64,000 nt of DNA. Origin: Gentiana macrophylla. Lineage: Eukaryota; Streptophyta; Magnoliopsida; Gentianales; Gentianaceae. The notes under the pieces are model-generated. The model was not told the origin of the DNA, ran no database searches, and was given only the letters and a program-made list of their open reading frames with translations. A program made the position numbers and the translations under genes. Location of the stretch: contig JAOBSW010000199.1 in assembly GCA_026214975.1 (NCBI GenBank), forward strand, positions 16,283 through 80,282. The letters are read 5' to 3'. Shown one piece after another: positions 22,878 through 35,289 of this stretch. Each line of letters opens with the position of its first letter. Position 1 is the first letter of the stretch.

Positions 22878-23919
22878 TGTTAAGGCCAAATTTATATGAT
22901 TATTAAGGGTGTATTTCAATATTATTTTCCCACATTTGCGTAATTTACATGAGAATTAAGGGTTTACGTGTAATTATTTAATAAAGATGATTTTAAGAGG
23001 GTTGTATGCAAAATTGATGATTTTAAGTGTTGGTTTGATGGAATTATTATTATTTGGATTTTATTACATTTTTGCATTGTTTATTTATCATGTAGGTGTT
23101 AATTTTCGTGCATATAAAGAGGATAAATGAAGCTCAAGTAGAATTATTCAAGATAGAGTTGGAATTGGCTTGAAGAAATTGGATAAAGATGATGAAATCC
23201 GACCCTCAGCATCTTGGACGAGCGTTCGTTCAGCGTCCAATCCAGACGGGCGTTTGATAAAGTGAACAGCGTCCGGAATTGTGTTTTACATTCGAGAGAG
23301 TTCGAGACGGAGGATGAACGAGCGTTTACTCAGCGTCCAGGCATTCTGGACGGGCGTCCACGAGACCAGACGGGCGTTCAAGGCCGACTTAACCCTAACC
23401 GACTTAGAGCTCTATAAATAAAGCGGCAGCCCCAACCCTAATTCATATACCACATAATTGAGATCGCAAATTCACCAAAAAGTCTGCGCCGAGAGAACCC
23501 TAATTTCACGAGAGATGCAAATCTCCCAACCAACAATCACATCCAACATGATTGTTGGCTAGAAACCTTGCAGTGAGTCGACGGAGGAAGCCCATCATCA
23601 ACGCAACCAACTAGAGAGTTCGATGCTTTATGTTAGTGAGTTTAATTTATAGTTTTTCATCACTTTGGATCTTTGTTTTGTATTGATCATGTTTCGTTGG
23701 AATTAACGATTTGATGAAACGATTTATCTATATCTATATGCTTGGATCTATGTATGAAAATATATTGGTTTAAGTTTTATTTCGTTCAAGTGATGCAATT
23801 ATTCGTGTTTTAAGAGATTATGCATGATTAGTTGAGTAAGAGTTTGGAAACAACCTCGTGATTTCGTGTTGATTGTATGTTTAGTTTGTTTGAAAAGATA
23901 AACGAAACCCTAGAATTTG
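22878..23919 (+). repeat. LTR-A copy 1, truncated at 3' side
   Basis: It starts TGTTAAGGCCAAATTT directly after the target duplication and is close to the copy at 38052. It ends at CCCTAGAATTTG, where filler DNA joins it to integrase. A TATA box is at 23413-23420 and a cluster of CGRGCG palindromes at 23216-23380. About 540 bp present in the full LTR-A (26543-28124) are missing. Confidence 0.85.
23413..23420 (+). promoter_or_regulatory. TATA box of LTR-A
   Basis: TATAAATA within GAGCTCTATAAATAAAGC. The same box is at 27081-27088 and 38589-38596 in the other LTR-A copies, about 50 bp downstream of the palindrome cluster. Confidence 0.65.
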
Positions 23920-23938
23920 ATGCGAAGTTTTCGATAAC

Positions 23939-25109
23939 TAAGCCCATTCTTGAATGCGAAGTTTTCGATGTATGGGGCATAGATTTTATGGGACCCTTTC
24001 CATCCTCATGTGGTAATAAGTATATCCTCGTCTGTGTGGATTATGTTTCAAAGTGGGTCGAGGCCATAGCTACTCAAACTAATGATCACAAGGTTGTAAA
24101 GAAATTCTTGCAAAAGAATATCTTTACTAGATTCGGCTGTCCGAGAGCACTCATTAGTGATGAAGGTACTCACTTTTGCAATGCGCCGCTTGACAAGATC
24201 CTTGAAAAGTATGGTGTCAAACATAAGATTGGTACACCATATCATCCTCAAACCAGTGGCCAAGTCGAGGTAAGCAACCAGAGCTTGAAAAGAATTTTAG
24301 AGAAGACCGTGAACAATAATCGATCTAATTGGAGTCTTAAGTTGGATGACGCGTTGTGGGCTTATCGTACTGCATTTAAAACCCCGATGGGCACGTCACC
24401 CTTCCAAATGGTCTATGGCAAAGCTTGTCATTTACCTGTCGAACTTGAACACAGAGCTTTCTGGGCAATTAAATTCTTAAATTTTGATAGCCAACTCTGT
24501 GGGGAGAAAAGGTTGTTACAGTTGAACGAGCTCGACGAGTTCAGACTCCGTGCGTACGAGAGTGCTAAACTCAGCAAGGAAAGAACGAAGATACTCCATG
24601 ACGCTAAGATCAAGGACCGAGAATTCAAAGTTGGTGACATGGCTTTACTCTATAATACTAGACTTCACCTGTTTCCGGGTAAACTCAAGTCTAGATGGTC
24701 TGGTCCCTTTGAGATTCTCGAGGTTAATCCTAGTGGAGTAATTACTTTGAACGGGTATGGTAGTCAAGCTTTTAAGGTGAATGGTCATCGACTTAAGAAA
24801 TATTTTGGGCAACCAAAGGCAAAGCCTGAGATTCTTTATTTCCAAAGCAGAGATGAGAGTACAGATGTCCTGATTTGTGAGGAGATTCCTTCTTATTTCT
24901 TTGAGTCAGATGATGATGACATTCCTATATCCACCCGTGAGGTACCTTCTGCTGAAACTTCTGATCATACCACTATGCCTATGCCTATCATCCGCAAGAA
25001 CAAGAAGAAGAGAGTCAGTGTCGTTTGGAGAGAAAAGTTTAATGATCTTATAGCGCACTTGACTTGTTGTTGTGGTGAAAATCATTTCCGCCCCATTACT
25101 TATGATTAA
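23939..25109 (+). pseudogene. Athila-like integrase, copy 1 (open frame, N-terminus lost)
   Basis: An open frame runs from 23877 to 25109 (410 codons), but the first ~20 codons come from LTR-A and filler, not integrase. From [20 protein letters not shown] it is the integrase core. It has Asp in VWGID, Asp in [11 protein letters not shown] and Glu in the [19 protein letters not shown] segment, the DDE catalytic set. The Athila-type phrases [20 protein letters not shown] and [15 protein letters not shown] follow, then a [17 protein letters not shown]-terminal module and an acidic tail. The HHCC zinc finger is missing. Copy 2 at 35452 is the same sequence with frameshifts. As a fragment without RT it is probably not functional. 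Confidence 0.85.
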
Positions 25110-26542
25110 AATACTGAGGTGGCGGTAGTCAAACCGAAGTGGCCCGATCCGGGTTGATCTTTTGAACTTTGTGTCAAGCTATTGACATTAAAAGAGCGCT
25201 CTCCAGGAGGCAACCTAGTTTTCTTTGTTTGTTTTCTTAGGTTGTTTTGTTTTATTGTGTTGAAATAATACTTTAGTTGATTTTGTGTTGATGGTTATTC
25301 CTCTTACGTTCATTGTGAGTGTTTTGTGTTATGTGTTGCTCATATACCCCGTGTACCCGAGATTATATGGTATGTCGAGTGTTGCGATACTTTTGAGCAG
25401 GTTTTCGAGTTACTCTTGTCGGTGTTGTCTATTCGAGTTGTTGCGGTATGTTCATGCTCGGCCGACCTCTCGCTAACTTTCATCCGACAACCACCGTTGA
25501 AACCAGCTAAGTTTTCTTTTCTTTTATTTGCACATTACGAGGACATAATTTGATTTAAGTGTGGGGGTGCTTGGGTATGTTTTTATGCTATCTCCTTTGA
25601 AATATGAGTGAAAGTTGAATTTTTTCATGAAATTTAAAATTTTTGTGAGTCTCGAGCATATAATTGGGACTAGATGCTTGCTAGTTGTAGTTTTCTAACG
25701 ATGATAGTATGTGACTTAGTGAGATAATTATAGCATGTTTTACTTTTATGGAGATAGTTTCGTTTTTCACTCACGAAAGCCTTTGATTTTGAAGCATGAC
25801 TTTTGAATTATATCCTTTCATTATTTTTGATGATTTATCTTAGGAAGGTCGATTATAGTAACACCTTAGTTAGACCGCATCGTGAATATCATAAAGTTTG
25901 AATGTGATAGGTGAGATGTAACTTATGACTTTGAAAAGTGAATAAATAAAGTGAGTGAGCAATTATTAATAAATACGTTTGTCGGAAGCTGGTTTATGAT
26001 TTGAGTGCGGTAGGGTATACCTCGTATGTCCTATACCACTATGATGACCAATAGCTCACGACAATCGGCTTTATAGCTACCTTATGATTTGAGTAAGGTA
26101 GGGTGTTATCCCGAAACATCCTATTCTACTATGATGGGTAAGAGCTTATTCTGATATGCGTCAAATTTGAAAATTTTGAAAAATGATGAGTAAAAATAAA
26201 GTAGAGTCTTTGTTATCATGGATCTTATACCCAGTAGAACCGCATGATATCTTTGTAGTAGGATTATCCTCTTGAGTGCGTGGGAAGGCTTTGAGTGGAG
26301 TCACATCATCATCTGTACTAGGATAGTCATTGGAATTTCTGAGAGGATATTTCTTTGAAAGGCTTGCTAGATTGAGAATGGCTTGTCACACTTACACCGA
26401 ATCTATTTCTGTGTTGGTATTATTTGCTATAGTTGTTGTATCTTTTGTTACGTGAGTTAGAGATCTATGTGGATTATTTATAAAGTTGAGCTATAGTTTT
26501 GATTGTTTTGTCCGAGGACGTACAAAAAGCTAAGTGTGGGGG
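25110..26542 (+). other. LTR-A element 3' untranslated region, copy 1
   Basis: Non-coding. It contains AGCGCTCTCCAGGAGGCAAC just after pol, and a local duplication (ATGATTTGAGTGCGGTAGGG near 25998 and ATGATTTGAGTAAGGTAGGG near 26083). It ends in CGAGGACGTACAAAAAGC and the polypurine AAGTGTGGGGG (26532-26542). No env-like ORF is visible. Confidence 0.7.
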
Positions 26543-28124
26543 TGTTGTTAAGGCCATATTTATATGATTATTAAAGGGTTATTTCATTATTATTTTTCCC
26601 ACATTTGCATAATTTACATGAGAATTAAGGGTTTACGTGTAATTATTTAATAAAGATGATTTTAAGAGGGTTGTATGCAAAATTGATGATTTTAAGTGTT
26701 GATTTAATGGAATTATTATTATTTGGATTTTATTACATTTTTGCATTGTTTATTTATCATGTAGGTGTTGATTTTCGTGCATATAAAGAGGATAAATGAA
26801 GCTCAAGTCGAATTATTCAAGATAGAGTTGGAATTGGCTTGAAGAAATTGGATAAAGATGATGAAATCCGACCTCAAAGATCTTGGACGAAGCGTTAAAT
26901 GCGGCGTCCATTCCAGACAGGCGTTTGATAAAGTGGACGGCGTCCGAATTGTGTTTTACATTCGAGAGTTCAGACGGAGGATGAACGAAGCGTTTACTCA
27001 GCGTCCAGGCATTCTGGACGGGCGTCCACGAGACCAGACGGGCGTTCAAGGCCGACTTAACCCTAACCGACTTAGAGCTCTATAAATAAAGCGGCAGCCC
27101 CAACCCTAATTCATATACCACATAATTGAGATCGAAAATTCACCAAAAAGCTGCGGCCAGAGAACCCTAATTTCACAGAGATGCAAATCTCCCAACCAAC
27201 AATCATATTCAACATGATTGTTGGCTAGAAGCCTTGCAGTGAGTCGACGGAGGAAGCCTATCAACAACACAAACCAACTAGAGAGTTCGATGCTTAAGTT
27301 TAGTGAGTTTATTTCATAGTTTTTCATTACTTTGGATCTGTTTTATGTTGTTTAAGTTTTATTGAATTAAGATTTGATGAAACGATCTATGTTTATTTTA
27401 TGCTTGAATCAATATATGAAAGTATGTTTATTTGAGTTTGATTTTATTCAAAGTAATGCATCTAATTGTGTTATAAGAGATTATGCATGATTAGTTGAGT
27501 AAGAGTTTGGAAACAATCTTGTGATTGAGTTTTGATTGCTGTTTAGTCTGTTTGAAAAGATAAACGAAACCCTAGAATTTGGTTGAAGAAATCTAATTGA
27601 ATTCGTGAATAAATCACTACTAAAAACTATGTCTTTTAATCACCATCTAGTTGGGGTTGTTGGTTGATAGGTGAAATCTAGTCGCCTTCTTTGTGTTTTC
27701 CTCAATTGTTTATTATCAAATCGTTTAGATTAAGTTTAGTTTAAGTTTTAGTTTCTTGTTTTTTCGCATATTTTCTGCTCCAGTTCAGTAGTTGGGACGC
27801 CGTCCGCAATAGCGCACGCCCGTCCGTTAGATTCGTTTTGCACGCTCGTTCACCAAAGTGAACGCCAAATGCAACTTCTATTTTCCTATTTTTCTTGCTT
27901 GTTTTATTTCTGCTTTCTATTTTAATTCTTAGGTTTAGGTTTTAGTTAGTTTTAGCCTTAGTTTAGTAGTTTAGTTAATAATTGTGACGTAATCAATAGA
28001 ATAATTGTCCCTTGATCCGATAAACATTCCACTCCCTTAGGACGACCCGTAAACATCCTATACTACGATCCTTATACTTGGGGTGTTTCGGTTTATAAAT
28101 TATAAAACTAGTTTTTACCGAACA
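26543..28124 (+). repeat. LTR-A copy 2, full length (1,582 bp)
   Basis: It starts TGTTGTTAAGGCC (or three bases later, judging by copy 1) and ends CCGAACA. A TATA box is at 27081-27088 and a palindrome at 27015-27028. Sequence in the 3' third (27790-27870) carries reverse-orientation CGCCCG/CGCTCG motifs. It is the most diverged of the three LTR-A copies. Confidence 0.8.
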
Positions 28125-28133
28125 AGTTTTTGA

Positions 28134-29694
28134 TGTTGTTTAGGGTCAAATTATAGTGATTTTTACATATATATTTTATATCAATTTCCCCCGTATACGT
28201 ATTATTTTCATAGAAATCGAGCTTACAATTGATTAATTGAGTAAATAATGTTTTTAAGAATTAATTCTCAAAACGTAACAATTTATGCGCTTAAATTGTG
28301 ATTTTATATCATTTTAGGATTGTGTTACGCTTTGGTATGTCTTCCCTTAATTGTAGATACTCTTTGATGATGGAAAAGAGGATTTTAGAGAGCCAAATTC
28401 GATTATGGAAGGAATCAATCAGATTTATGGAAGATTAGAAGATTTAAAGGAAGAAATCAATCAAGATGAATTTTGGAAAATCAAGATTCGGTAGTGACGA
28501 TCTTGTAACGCAATTCTTGATATGATAACAACCGATTTTACTCTGGACCTAAAGAGAAGAGTTGTAGGTCTTGAAGAGAGGATTCTACAGGATTTTGAAT
28601 CACTCCATTCCGACTTACGAGGCCCGAGATATGAGCGTTACAAGTTTGGATGCTGTTGCTGAAAATAATGGACGAGCGTCCGGATATTCAAACGAGCGTC
28701 CGGGCGGTTATGTAGTTGCCGACTTAATTTTCCTATTTAAACAGCTGCGATTTTAACCCTAATCACATCATATTTTCTCTATACAAAAATACAGAGAAGC
28801 AGCCGCACTTAGGTGGTTTCAAGGCCGGTCACCCGAGCCTTGTGCTCGGGTGATCCGGGTTAGATTAGGATCGTTTTTTTTTCGTTTATTTCATTGTTGA
28901 TGCTTGGAGTTCATCCAATGTACCAAAACTATGTGAGTTTTTTTTTTATTTTATTTCAATTAATTCAATTCTAGTTTATGTTCATGATCTTTAATTCACT
29001 TTGTATCTTTTTATGATTATGATGCTATGTGAGAATAGATCGAGAGATTTAGTTTTCTATCGATGTTTATAATACGGAAGTTGCATAAACACTAGATCAC
29101 CATAGAAAGATAGGGTTTTTAGCCGTTGATTATGTGACAAATTAATCGGTTAGATTCCTAGGTTGTTAGATTCTAAAATACGAGAGTTAACCTGAATCTA
29201 CACCGAGTTTTGTATTGAAAATCAGTCTCAACATTCGGAAGATGAGAGATTGATAAATTGGATTTACTAAGGAATTAGGAATCCGTAGCTTGAGAATAAA
29301 TTCACTAAGGAATTAGGGGTTTATGTCTCATGAAAAGGTGAAACCACAACTTGAATTAGAATCATGAATTGAACTAGGATTGAGATCACATAGGTTTGTA
29401 CTTGGTTTGATCCCATGTTTCCTTAGGTTAGTTTGTTTATTTTATTCCTTAGGTTAGATTATTTGAATTATTTTCTGTTTTTATGTTTTGTCTTTCGTTT
29501 ATTTGTTTTCTTGAGTAGCAATTGGTAGGATTAATAGATTAGATTTAATATCCCTTTTCCCTGTGGATCGACCCCCGTACTTATCCAACTTTACTAGCAA
29601 CTACCCGGTATTCGGCCGGTTAGGAGGTAGTTTTGCATGATAGTATAGGTTTATAAATTTTCTTTTGTTTTAATGATGCAAAATCTTCCCAACA
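28134..29694 (+). repeat. LTR-B 5' copy, 1,561 bp
   Basis: From TGTTGTTTAGGGTCAAATTA to AATCTTCCCAACA. It is nearly identical to 39592-41161. It contains GGACGAGCGTCC at 28670-28681 and a second AACGAGCGTCCGG, and near its end the phrase CCTGTGGATCGACC. It sits nine bases after the end of LTR-A copy 2. Confidence 0.85.
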
Positions 29695-29700
29695 AGTTTT

Positions 29701-29718
29701 TGGCGCCGTTGCCGGGGA
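29701..29718 (+). other. Primer binding site complementary to tRNA-Asp
   Basis: TGGCGCCGTTGCCGGGGA lies six bases after LTR-B. It is complementary to the 3' end of plant tRNA-Asp(GTC), the primer typical of Athila-like elements. Confidence 0.85.
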
Positions 29719-30486
29719 GTCGGTAACGGTTGTCGGATTCTTCATAGGATAATTTTCTGAGTCAAAAAGGGTCGTTTTTAGCACGCAGTAGTATCTTGGC
29801 CGTAACTTTCGGCTCGAGTGTCCGTTTGGAACGCAGGACCCCAATTCGGAAAGCTCGTTCCGACGCCGACGACGTGGTGAACCGCCATAGGCCGTTCAGT
29901 GCGTTTTCGAGGTCAAAATCCACTGTTTTCCCTTCCTTTTTGGCCCTAGAAGATTTCAACACGTTTCTTTTCCGTCTTAGTGTTTTTCTTGTTTTTAAAC
30001 TTTTCGTAGGTAGGTTTCTTTTCCAGTTTCGTTAATTTTAGGATTACATTTATTACTGTTTTATTTGATTTTCTTTCAATTATTTTCCTTTTTTTTTTTT
30101 TTTTTTATATAGCTTAGATCTGTTTCCGTAATTATAGATTTGTTTGATTTTATTTCCATAAGTCTTTTCTGCTTTTATTTTTTATCTCGTTTTCAATTTC
30201 TGGTAACCTTAGTTTTTAGGTTTTCGTTTCTGAACGAGCGTTCAACAACTTGAACGCCCGTCCACCTCAATTCTGTCCTCTGAACGAACGTTCATTCAAT
30301 CGAACAGCGTTCGATTTCAACGAACGCCCACTAACACTTGGACGCCTTGATTCACTGTTCAATCATCACTTCTTTTCTTTCTTCTCTTTTCTTCTCTTTT
30401 CCTTTCTCCTCTAAACCATCAAACCTTTCTAAACCTGTTCTAATCAACCCTAAGGTTGATTTCTTCCTTTCCTTTCTTTACGGTTT
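29719..30486 (+). other. Athila-like leader
   Basis: Non-coding leader between primer site and gag. GAACGAGCGTTC (30232-30243), a GAACGCCCGTCC word and GAACGAACGTTC (30292-30303) cluster shortly before gag. A T-run near 30090 and pyrimidine-rich TTTCTTTTC tracts near 30370-30410 are also present. Confidence 0.6.
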
Positions 30487-31919
30487 ATGCAAACGAGAAG
30501 TAAGAAGGGACTTCGATCTTTGATCCCGAGCACGAACGATCTATCCTTAGAAGAAGACTTCTCCCGATTTGGACAAAATGGCGGATCAAGATCCACCAAT
30601 TCCAAATCCGACCCCCAAGCTCGCTTAAATTTACTCCTTCAACAGATGCAAGCTCTAGAAGAACAACAGAATCAACAAGTCGGGCATAAATCAACAACTT
30701 CAACAATTCCGCCAAAACCAGCTTAATCAGTTGAACCAGGACCCCTACACTCCATATCTTAATCAAGATTTTCTCGAGGGACATAGACCTATTCGTCCTC
30801 CCGACATGGGAGGAGCGAACTTTGATCTAAAGAACGGAGTAGTTGCTCTAGTTCGAATAGCTCTTTCCATGGCATCGCCAAGAAGACCCGCACGACTTCT
30901 TGTCCACATTCGCATACAAATCGTGAAGCGAGGCCATTATCCTGGTGTTGATTCTGAGATCGTAAGTTAAAGCTATTTCCCTTTTGCTTTGAAAGGTGAA
31001 GCAAGTCGGTGGTTTAAATCGTTAGCACATCATTCTCTCCATACATGGAATGATGTCAAAAGAGCCTTCGCTCTTAAGTGGGTTTCACCAGGCAAGATTA
31101 TGGAGATGAAACGGGAAATAGCTACGTTTGAGCAGATGGAGGATGAGACTGTTGGCAAGGCCTGGGAGAGATTAAATCTGTTGATGAGGAAGTGCCCCAA
31201 TCACGGATATGACAGACATGAGTTGTTGGAACTATTTTACAGAGGAGTCTCTCAACCTAATAGAGATTATCTTGACTCCACAGCTCATGGATCCTTCTTA
31301 GGGGGAGGTGATGAGATCGCCACACTGAGTGGCCGAGACCATCGCCAAGAACAATATGTGGTCGACTCCTAAGAAGACCAATATTGTTAAGAAAGAAGGT
31401 ACTGCAAGCAATCCTGATACACAACTGTTGGTTGCTCAGATGGAATTGATAAGCAAGCAGTTGGCCAATCTTCAGATGCAGCCTTCTGATTCAAATTATC
31501 TTGAAACTCAGGCAGGGACTGAGATGACGGAGGAGGTAAACCTAATGGATAATCAAAACCAACCCTTCCGAAACTTCAACCAGAACCAGAACTACTCAGG
31601 ATTTCAAAGACAAAACTTCAATCAAGCCAAGCTACCACCTGGCCCTTCAAATTCAAATTCTTTCAACTCGAACTATCAAAGGCCAGTTCAGAACTCCCAA
31701 AGGCCCCAAGGTGGCTGGAATCAAACTCAGAACAATAATCATACCACCTCATGTGTCCCTCAACACAAATTCGATGAGCTGGTAGACATGGTGAAGACTC
31801 TGTCTACTAGTGTTAAAGCCATTGAGAGACAAGTTGGTCGGATGGCGCATCAAAGCAAGCAAGCAGACCTCACGGTAAACTTCCGAGTTATACCGAGAGA
31901 AATCCGAAAGCTGATGTGA
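30487..31919 (+). pseudogene. Athila-like gag, frameshifted
   Basis: It starts MQTRSKKGLRSLIPSTND. Stops and frame changes occur near 30724 and in 30890-30970. The capsid domain (Retrotrans_gag type) is then clear: GEASRWFKSLAHHSLHTWND, FALKWVSPGKIMEMKREIAT and FEQMEDETVGKAWERLNLLM, followed by CPNHGYDRHELLELFYRGV. A frame change near 31330 leads into an Asn/Gln-rich C-terminus ending with VDMVKTLSTSVKAIERQVG, a short coiled coil. Gag would form the virus-like particle. Several breaks lie at CAG/CTG-type positions and may be sequence errors. Confidence 0.8.
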
Positions 31920-32381
31920 ATGTTTGCACTGCCATTACACCTCAGTGGGAGTATGGGCAAGAAGAGGAGTTGAACGAAGTAACTCTGAGAAGTGGTAAGA
32001 AGGCTGGACCCGGCAAGATGTCGGGAAACGAGTAGCCCCTCCTGACGCCATAAGTTCAGGAGGGGGAAATCAGAAACCACATGCCGAAGAAAGCAATGAG
32101 GAGGAGCTTAGTGACAATTCTTCGGAAGATGAAAATAATTCTGATGATGAGGAAAGGAAGGAAAGTCAAGCGGGCGTGACTTCGACTAAGAAAAAGGAAG
32201 AAAAGTTTGTAAGATGGAAGGATAAGGAGGATGAGGCGATAAAGAATCAAGCTACGAAGAATGATAAAGCCCTTCCCTATCCACCAAAAAGGAAAGAGAA
32301 AGCCCTCACTAACGACAAGCAAAGATGATGGGGTGAGGAGGATACTTAGGACACTAAAGTGAGTATGCCCTTAGTGAGGTA
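31920..32381 (+). other. Gag-protease linker, frameshifted
   Basis: Acidic and Lys-rich coding remnants run in changing frames, including a stretch of Glu/Asp codons near 32090-32160. No domain is recognised. The position between gag and protease is typical of Athila-like polyproteins. Confidence 0.5.
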
Positions 32382-32690
32382 TTGGTGAAATGCCTAAATG
32401 CTCTAAGTATCTTAAAGAATTCTCGTGGAGGAAGAGAAAACTTCGGGGATGGTGAAGAAGTGCTTCATGAGGATTGCGCGATGGTTTCACGTAAAATTGT
32501 CATTAAGCGAGGTGACCCTGGCAGACCTTCAATATCCTGCGAGATTGAAGGCCATTTATTCGAAAATGTCTTATGCGACTCAGGGGCCTCCATCAATGTG
32601 ATGCCATTAAATGTATGCAAGAAGCTCGGGTTAGATAAAAGGATGCGGAACGCCCCATTTCTCTTGGATGGTAGACAAATCTAGTAAATC
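32382..32690 (+). pseudogene. Athila-like aspartic protease
   Basis: The frame carries VIKRGDPGRPSISCEIEGHL, then ENVLCDSGASINVMPLNVCK, the retropepsin active-site loop DSGAS. It ends at a stop after DGRQI. The second half of the protease continues out of frame to about 32890 (LGRTFLDTSNALIDT-like). The protease would process the polyprotein; the frame breaks make this copy defective as written. Confidence 0.8.
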
Positions 32691-33310
32691 TGCAGCCGGT
32701 TGTGTAGCTAATGTTCTCCTTCAAATTGAACATTTAGTCTTCCCTACCGATCGGGTTATTCTAGACTATCCACCGATAAGGAGATGCCTCTAATTCTAGG
32801 CCGAACCTTTTTAGACACTTCTAACGCTCTCATCGACACGCAAAGGATGATTATTACTCTTAGAGTCGGTGACACATCCGTCACCTTCACACGAGGACAC
32901 ATCCTGAAAGAGCCGTAATTGATGAAATATCGTTTGTCGGAAGCCATATATGAGGACGGAGGAGATGCCTATTATGAAGATGCAATGGAGCTTACAGAGA
33001 TAGGTGTTTTTGAAGTCATGGACATTGAGGATCCGGCCGATCGCGGACCATCTTCTAATTCATTTCGGCCGTAGGCATTGACGAAGTCATCGCCACTCGC
33101 TCATACCGAGCCTGTTATTGAGTTGGAAGCATGGAGATGCCCAAATGACAAACGATGATTTCAAAGAATCGAGTCAGGAAGACTTCATCCTGGTGAAGAA
33201 GAAGCTCGATGGGTAGTTGGGACGAGGTAGAGTTTTGGAGAGAAGCTACTCATTGGGAAGTAGATGATTGGGAGGAGCGCGTAAGAGCTTAAAGATGAAG
33301 AGTTAAGAAA

Positions 33311-34996
33311 ATGATCGATCACAAGAAAAAGGAAGCAAGTGTTGACCGGAGGATTCCGATGGATGATTTGATCCAAGCACTTTCTGGGGTTGAGCCTCGG
33401 GAAGATGAGGTGTTCTCATCACAACCACTCCAAGCTCATAAAGAGAAAGGTGGCCCGTTAAAGTCTAGTATTGAGCAACCACTCATCGATTTAGAGCTTA
33501 AACCGCTTCCAAAACACCTTAAGTATATCTTTCTTAAGGATGGAGATAAATTGCCTTTGATCATTTCTTGAAACTCGACCAAGAGCAAGAAGCACGGTGA
33601 TAGAAGTGCTTAAGAAAAACATCCTCGCGTTCGGTTGGCAAGTGGGTGATATCCGAGGATCGGCCCGCACATATGCATGCATAAAATCCGAACGGAGGAA
33701 GGAGCTAAAAAGGTAAGACAACCTCAGCGAAGGCTGAATCCGCATATGCAGGAGGTTGTCAAGAAGGAGGTTATAAAGTGGCTTGACATGGGAATCATCT
33801 ACGCAATCGCCGATAGCGAGTGGGTCAGCCCTACTCAAGTTGTGCCAAAGAAGGGCGGAATCACAGTTGAAAGGAATGAAAAGGGGAGGAAGTTGCCCTA
33901 CGCCTCGTGGATCAGCTCTGAGTCTCAGATTGACTATCGTGAGACTCGAATGAAGTCACTGCAAAAGATCACTTCCCCTTACCCTTCATTGACCAACTGA
34001 TTGAAAGACTGAGTGGTCACAAGTATTATTGTTTCCTTGATGGCTATTCTGGCTACTTCCAGATAGCCATTGATCCTAATGACCAAGAGAAGACAACGTT
34101 TACATGTCCATCCGGTACTTTTGCTTTTCGTAGAGAATGCCATTCGGTCCATGTAATGCACCCGCGACTTTTCAACGGTGTATGTTGGCCATTTTGATGG
34201 ACTTGTTGAGAAATGCATGGAAGTCTTCATGGACGACTTTCGCCCACGGCGATAGTTTTGATGAAATCTTAGAGAACCTAGATATGGTACTCCAACGTTG
34301 CGTTGAGAAGAATCGTGCTTAATCGGGAGAAATGCCATTTTCTAGTAGACGAAGGAATAGTTTTGGGACACAAGGTGTCCAATGTCGGCATTCAAGTTGA
34401 TAAGGCTAAGGTCGAAGCCATCGAAAGGATGACGTACCTAAGACAGTGAAAGAGGTACGAGGTTTTCTAGGTCATGTTGGCTTCTACCGGCGTTTCATTA
34501 GAGACTTTTCTACGATTGCCAAGCCTTTATCAAATCTTTTGAAAGATGATGTAGATTTCTTGTTCGACGCGAAGTGCAAGGAAGCTTTCAATTGTTTGAA
34601 AGATAAGCTTATCTGCCCCCATTTTAGTTTGCACCGACCGACCCAACCTTTCGAGTTGATGTGCGATGCCTCTAATTACGCCAGAGGCGCAGCTTTAGGT
34701 CAAAGAGTTGATAAAAGGTTTAGGCCCATTTATTATGCGAGTCGCATTACCTTGAACCCGGCTCAATGCAATTATACTACAACCGAGAGAAGGAATTCTT
34801 AGCCGTGCTTTTGCCATTGACAAGTTTAGAAGCTATCTTCAGGGTCTCAAGTTGTTGTTTGGACCGATCATGCACTTTACGCTACCTTATGGATAAAGCA
34901 GATGCCAAACCAAGGTTACTTAGATGGATTTTAATTCTACAAGAGTTTGACCTTGTGATTAAAGATAAGAAAGGTAGTGAGAATATTGTGTGGTGA
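33311..34996 (+). pseudogene. Athila-like reverse transcriptase and RNase H, frameshifted
   Basis: Pre-RT phrases IPMDDLIQALSGVEPRED and KPLPKHLKYIFLKDGDKLPL lead into HMQEVVKKEVIKWLDMGIIY and SEWVSPTQVVPKKGGIT. After frame changes near 33890-33990, palm residues FLDGYSGYFQIAIDPNDQEK follow, then MPFGPCNAPATFQRCM and an MDD active site in FMDDF (near 34230). EVRGFLGHVGFYRRFIRDFS and the RNase H start FELMCDASNYARGAALGQ come next. At least five frameshifts break the frame. The family match is strong, but no single protein could be made from this text. Confidence 0.85.
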
Positions 34997-35289
34997 TCAT
35001 TTATCTCGCTTAGTAATGAGGGTGCGTAAAATCACAATGATATAGGCATTGATTTTCCGATCGAGCAATTTGTGAAGCTTGAAACGGTTAGGCCGTGGTA
35101 TGTCGACTCACGCCAACTATTTAGCGAGTGGTCATTTAGAGGACATGACGATCGAGGAGAAGAAAAGTTCTTTTCGACCTTAAATATCTCAGATGGGAAG
35201 ATCCTTATTTGTTCGTAATCAGAAAGACGGGTTGCTTCGACGGTGTGTTCCTCGAGCATGATCGGTGGGATATTCGGAACAATGCCATA

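Noticed and set aside
23877..25109. A 410-codon open frame that looks like a complete gene
   Set aside because: Its first ~20 codons are LTR-A and filler DNA; the rest is an integrase fragment without RT or zinc finger. It is not an independent gene.
25110..26542. Possible env-like ORF downstream of integrase
   Set aside because: Some Athila elements have one, but this stretch has only short frames of 60-75 codons and no transmembrane-plus-signal arrangement that persists in both copies.
29796..30035. 79-codon ORF after the tRNA-Asp primer site
   Set aside because: It falls in the leader region, ends before gag, and shows no conserved motif; gag starts at 30487.
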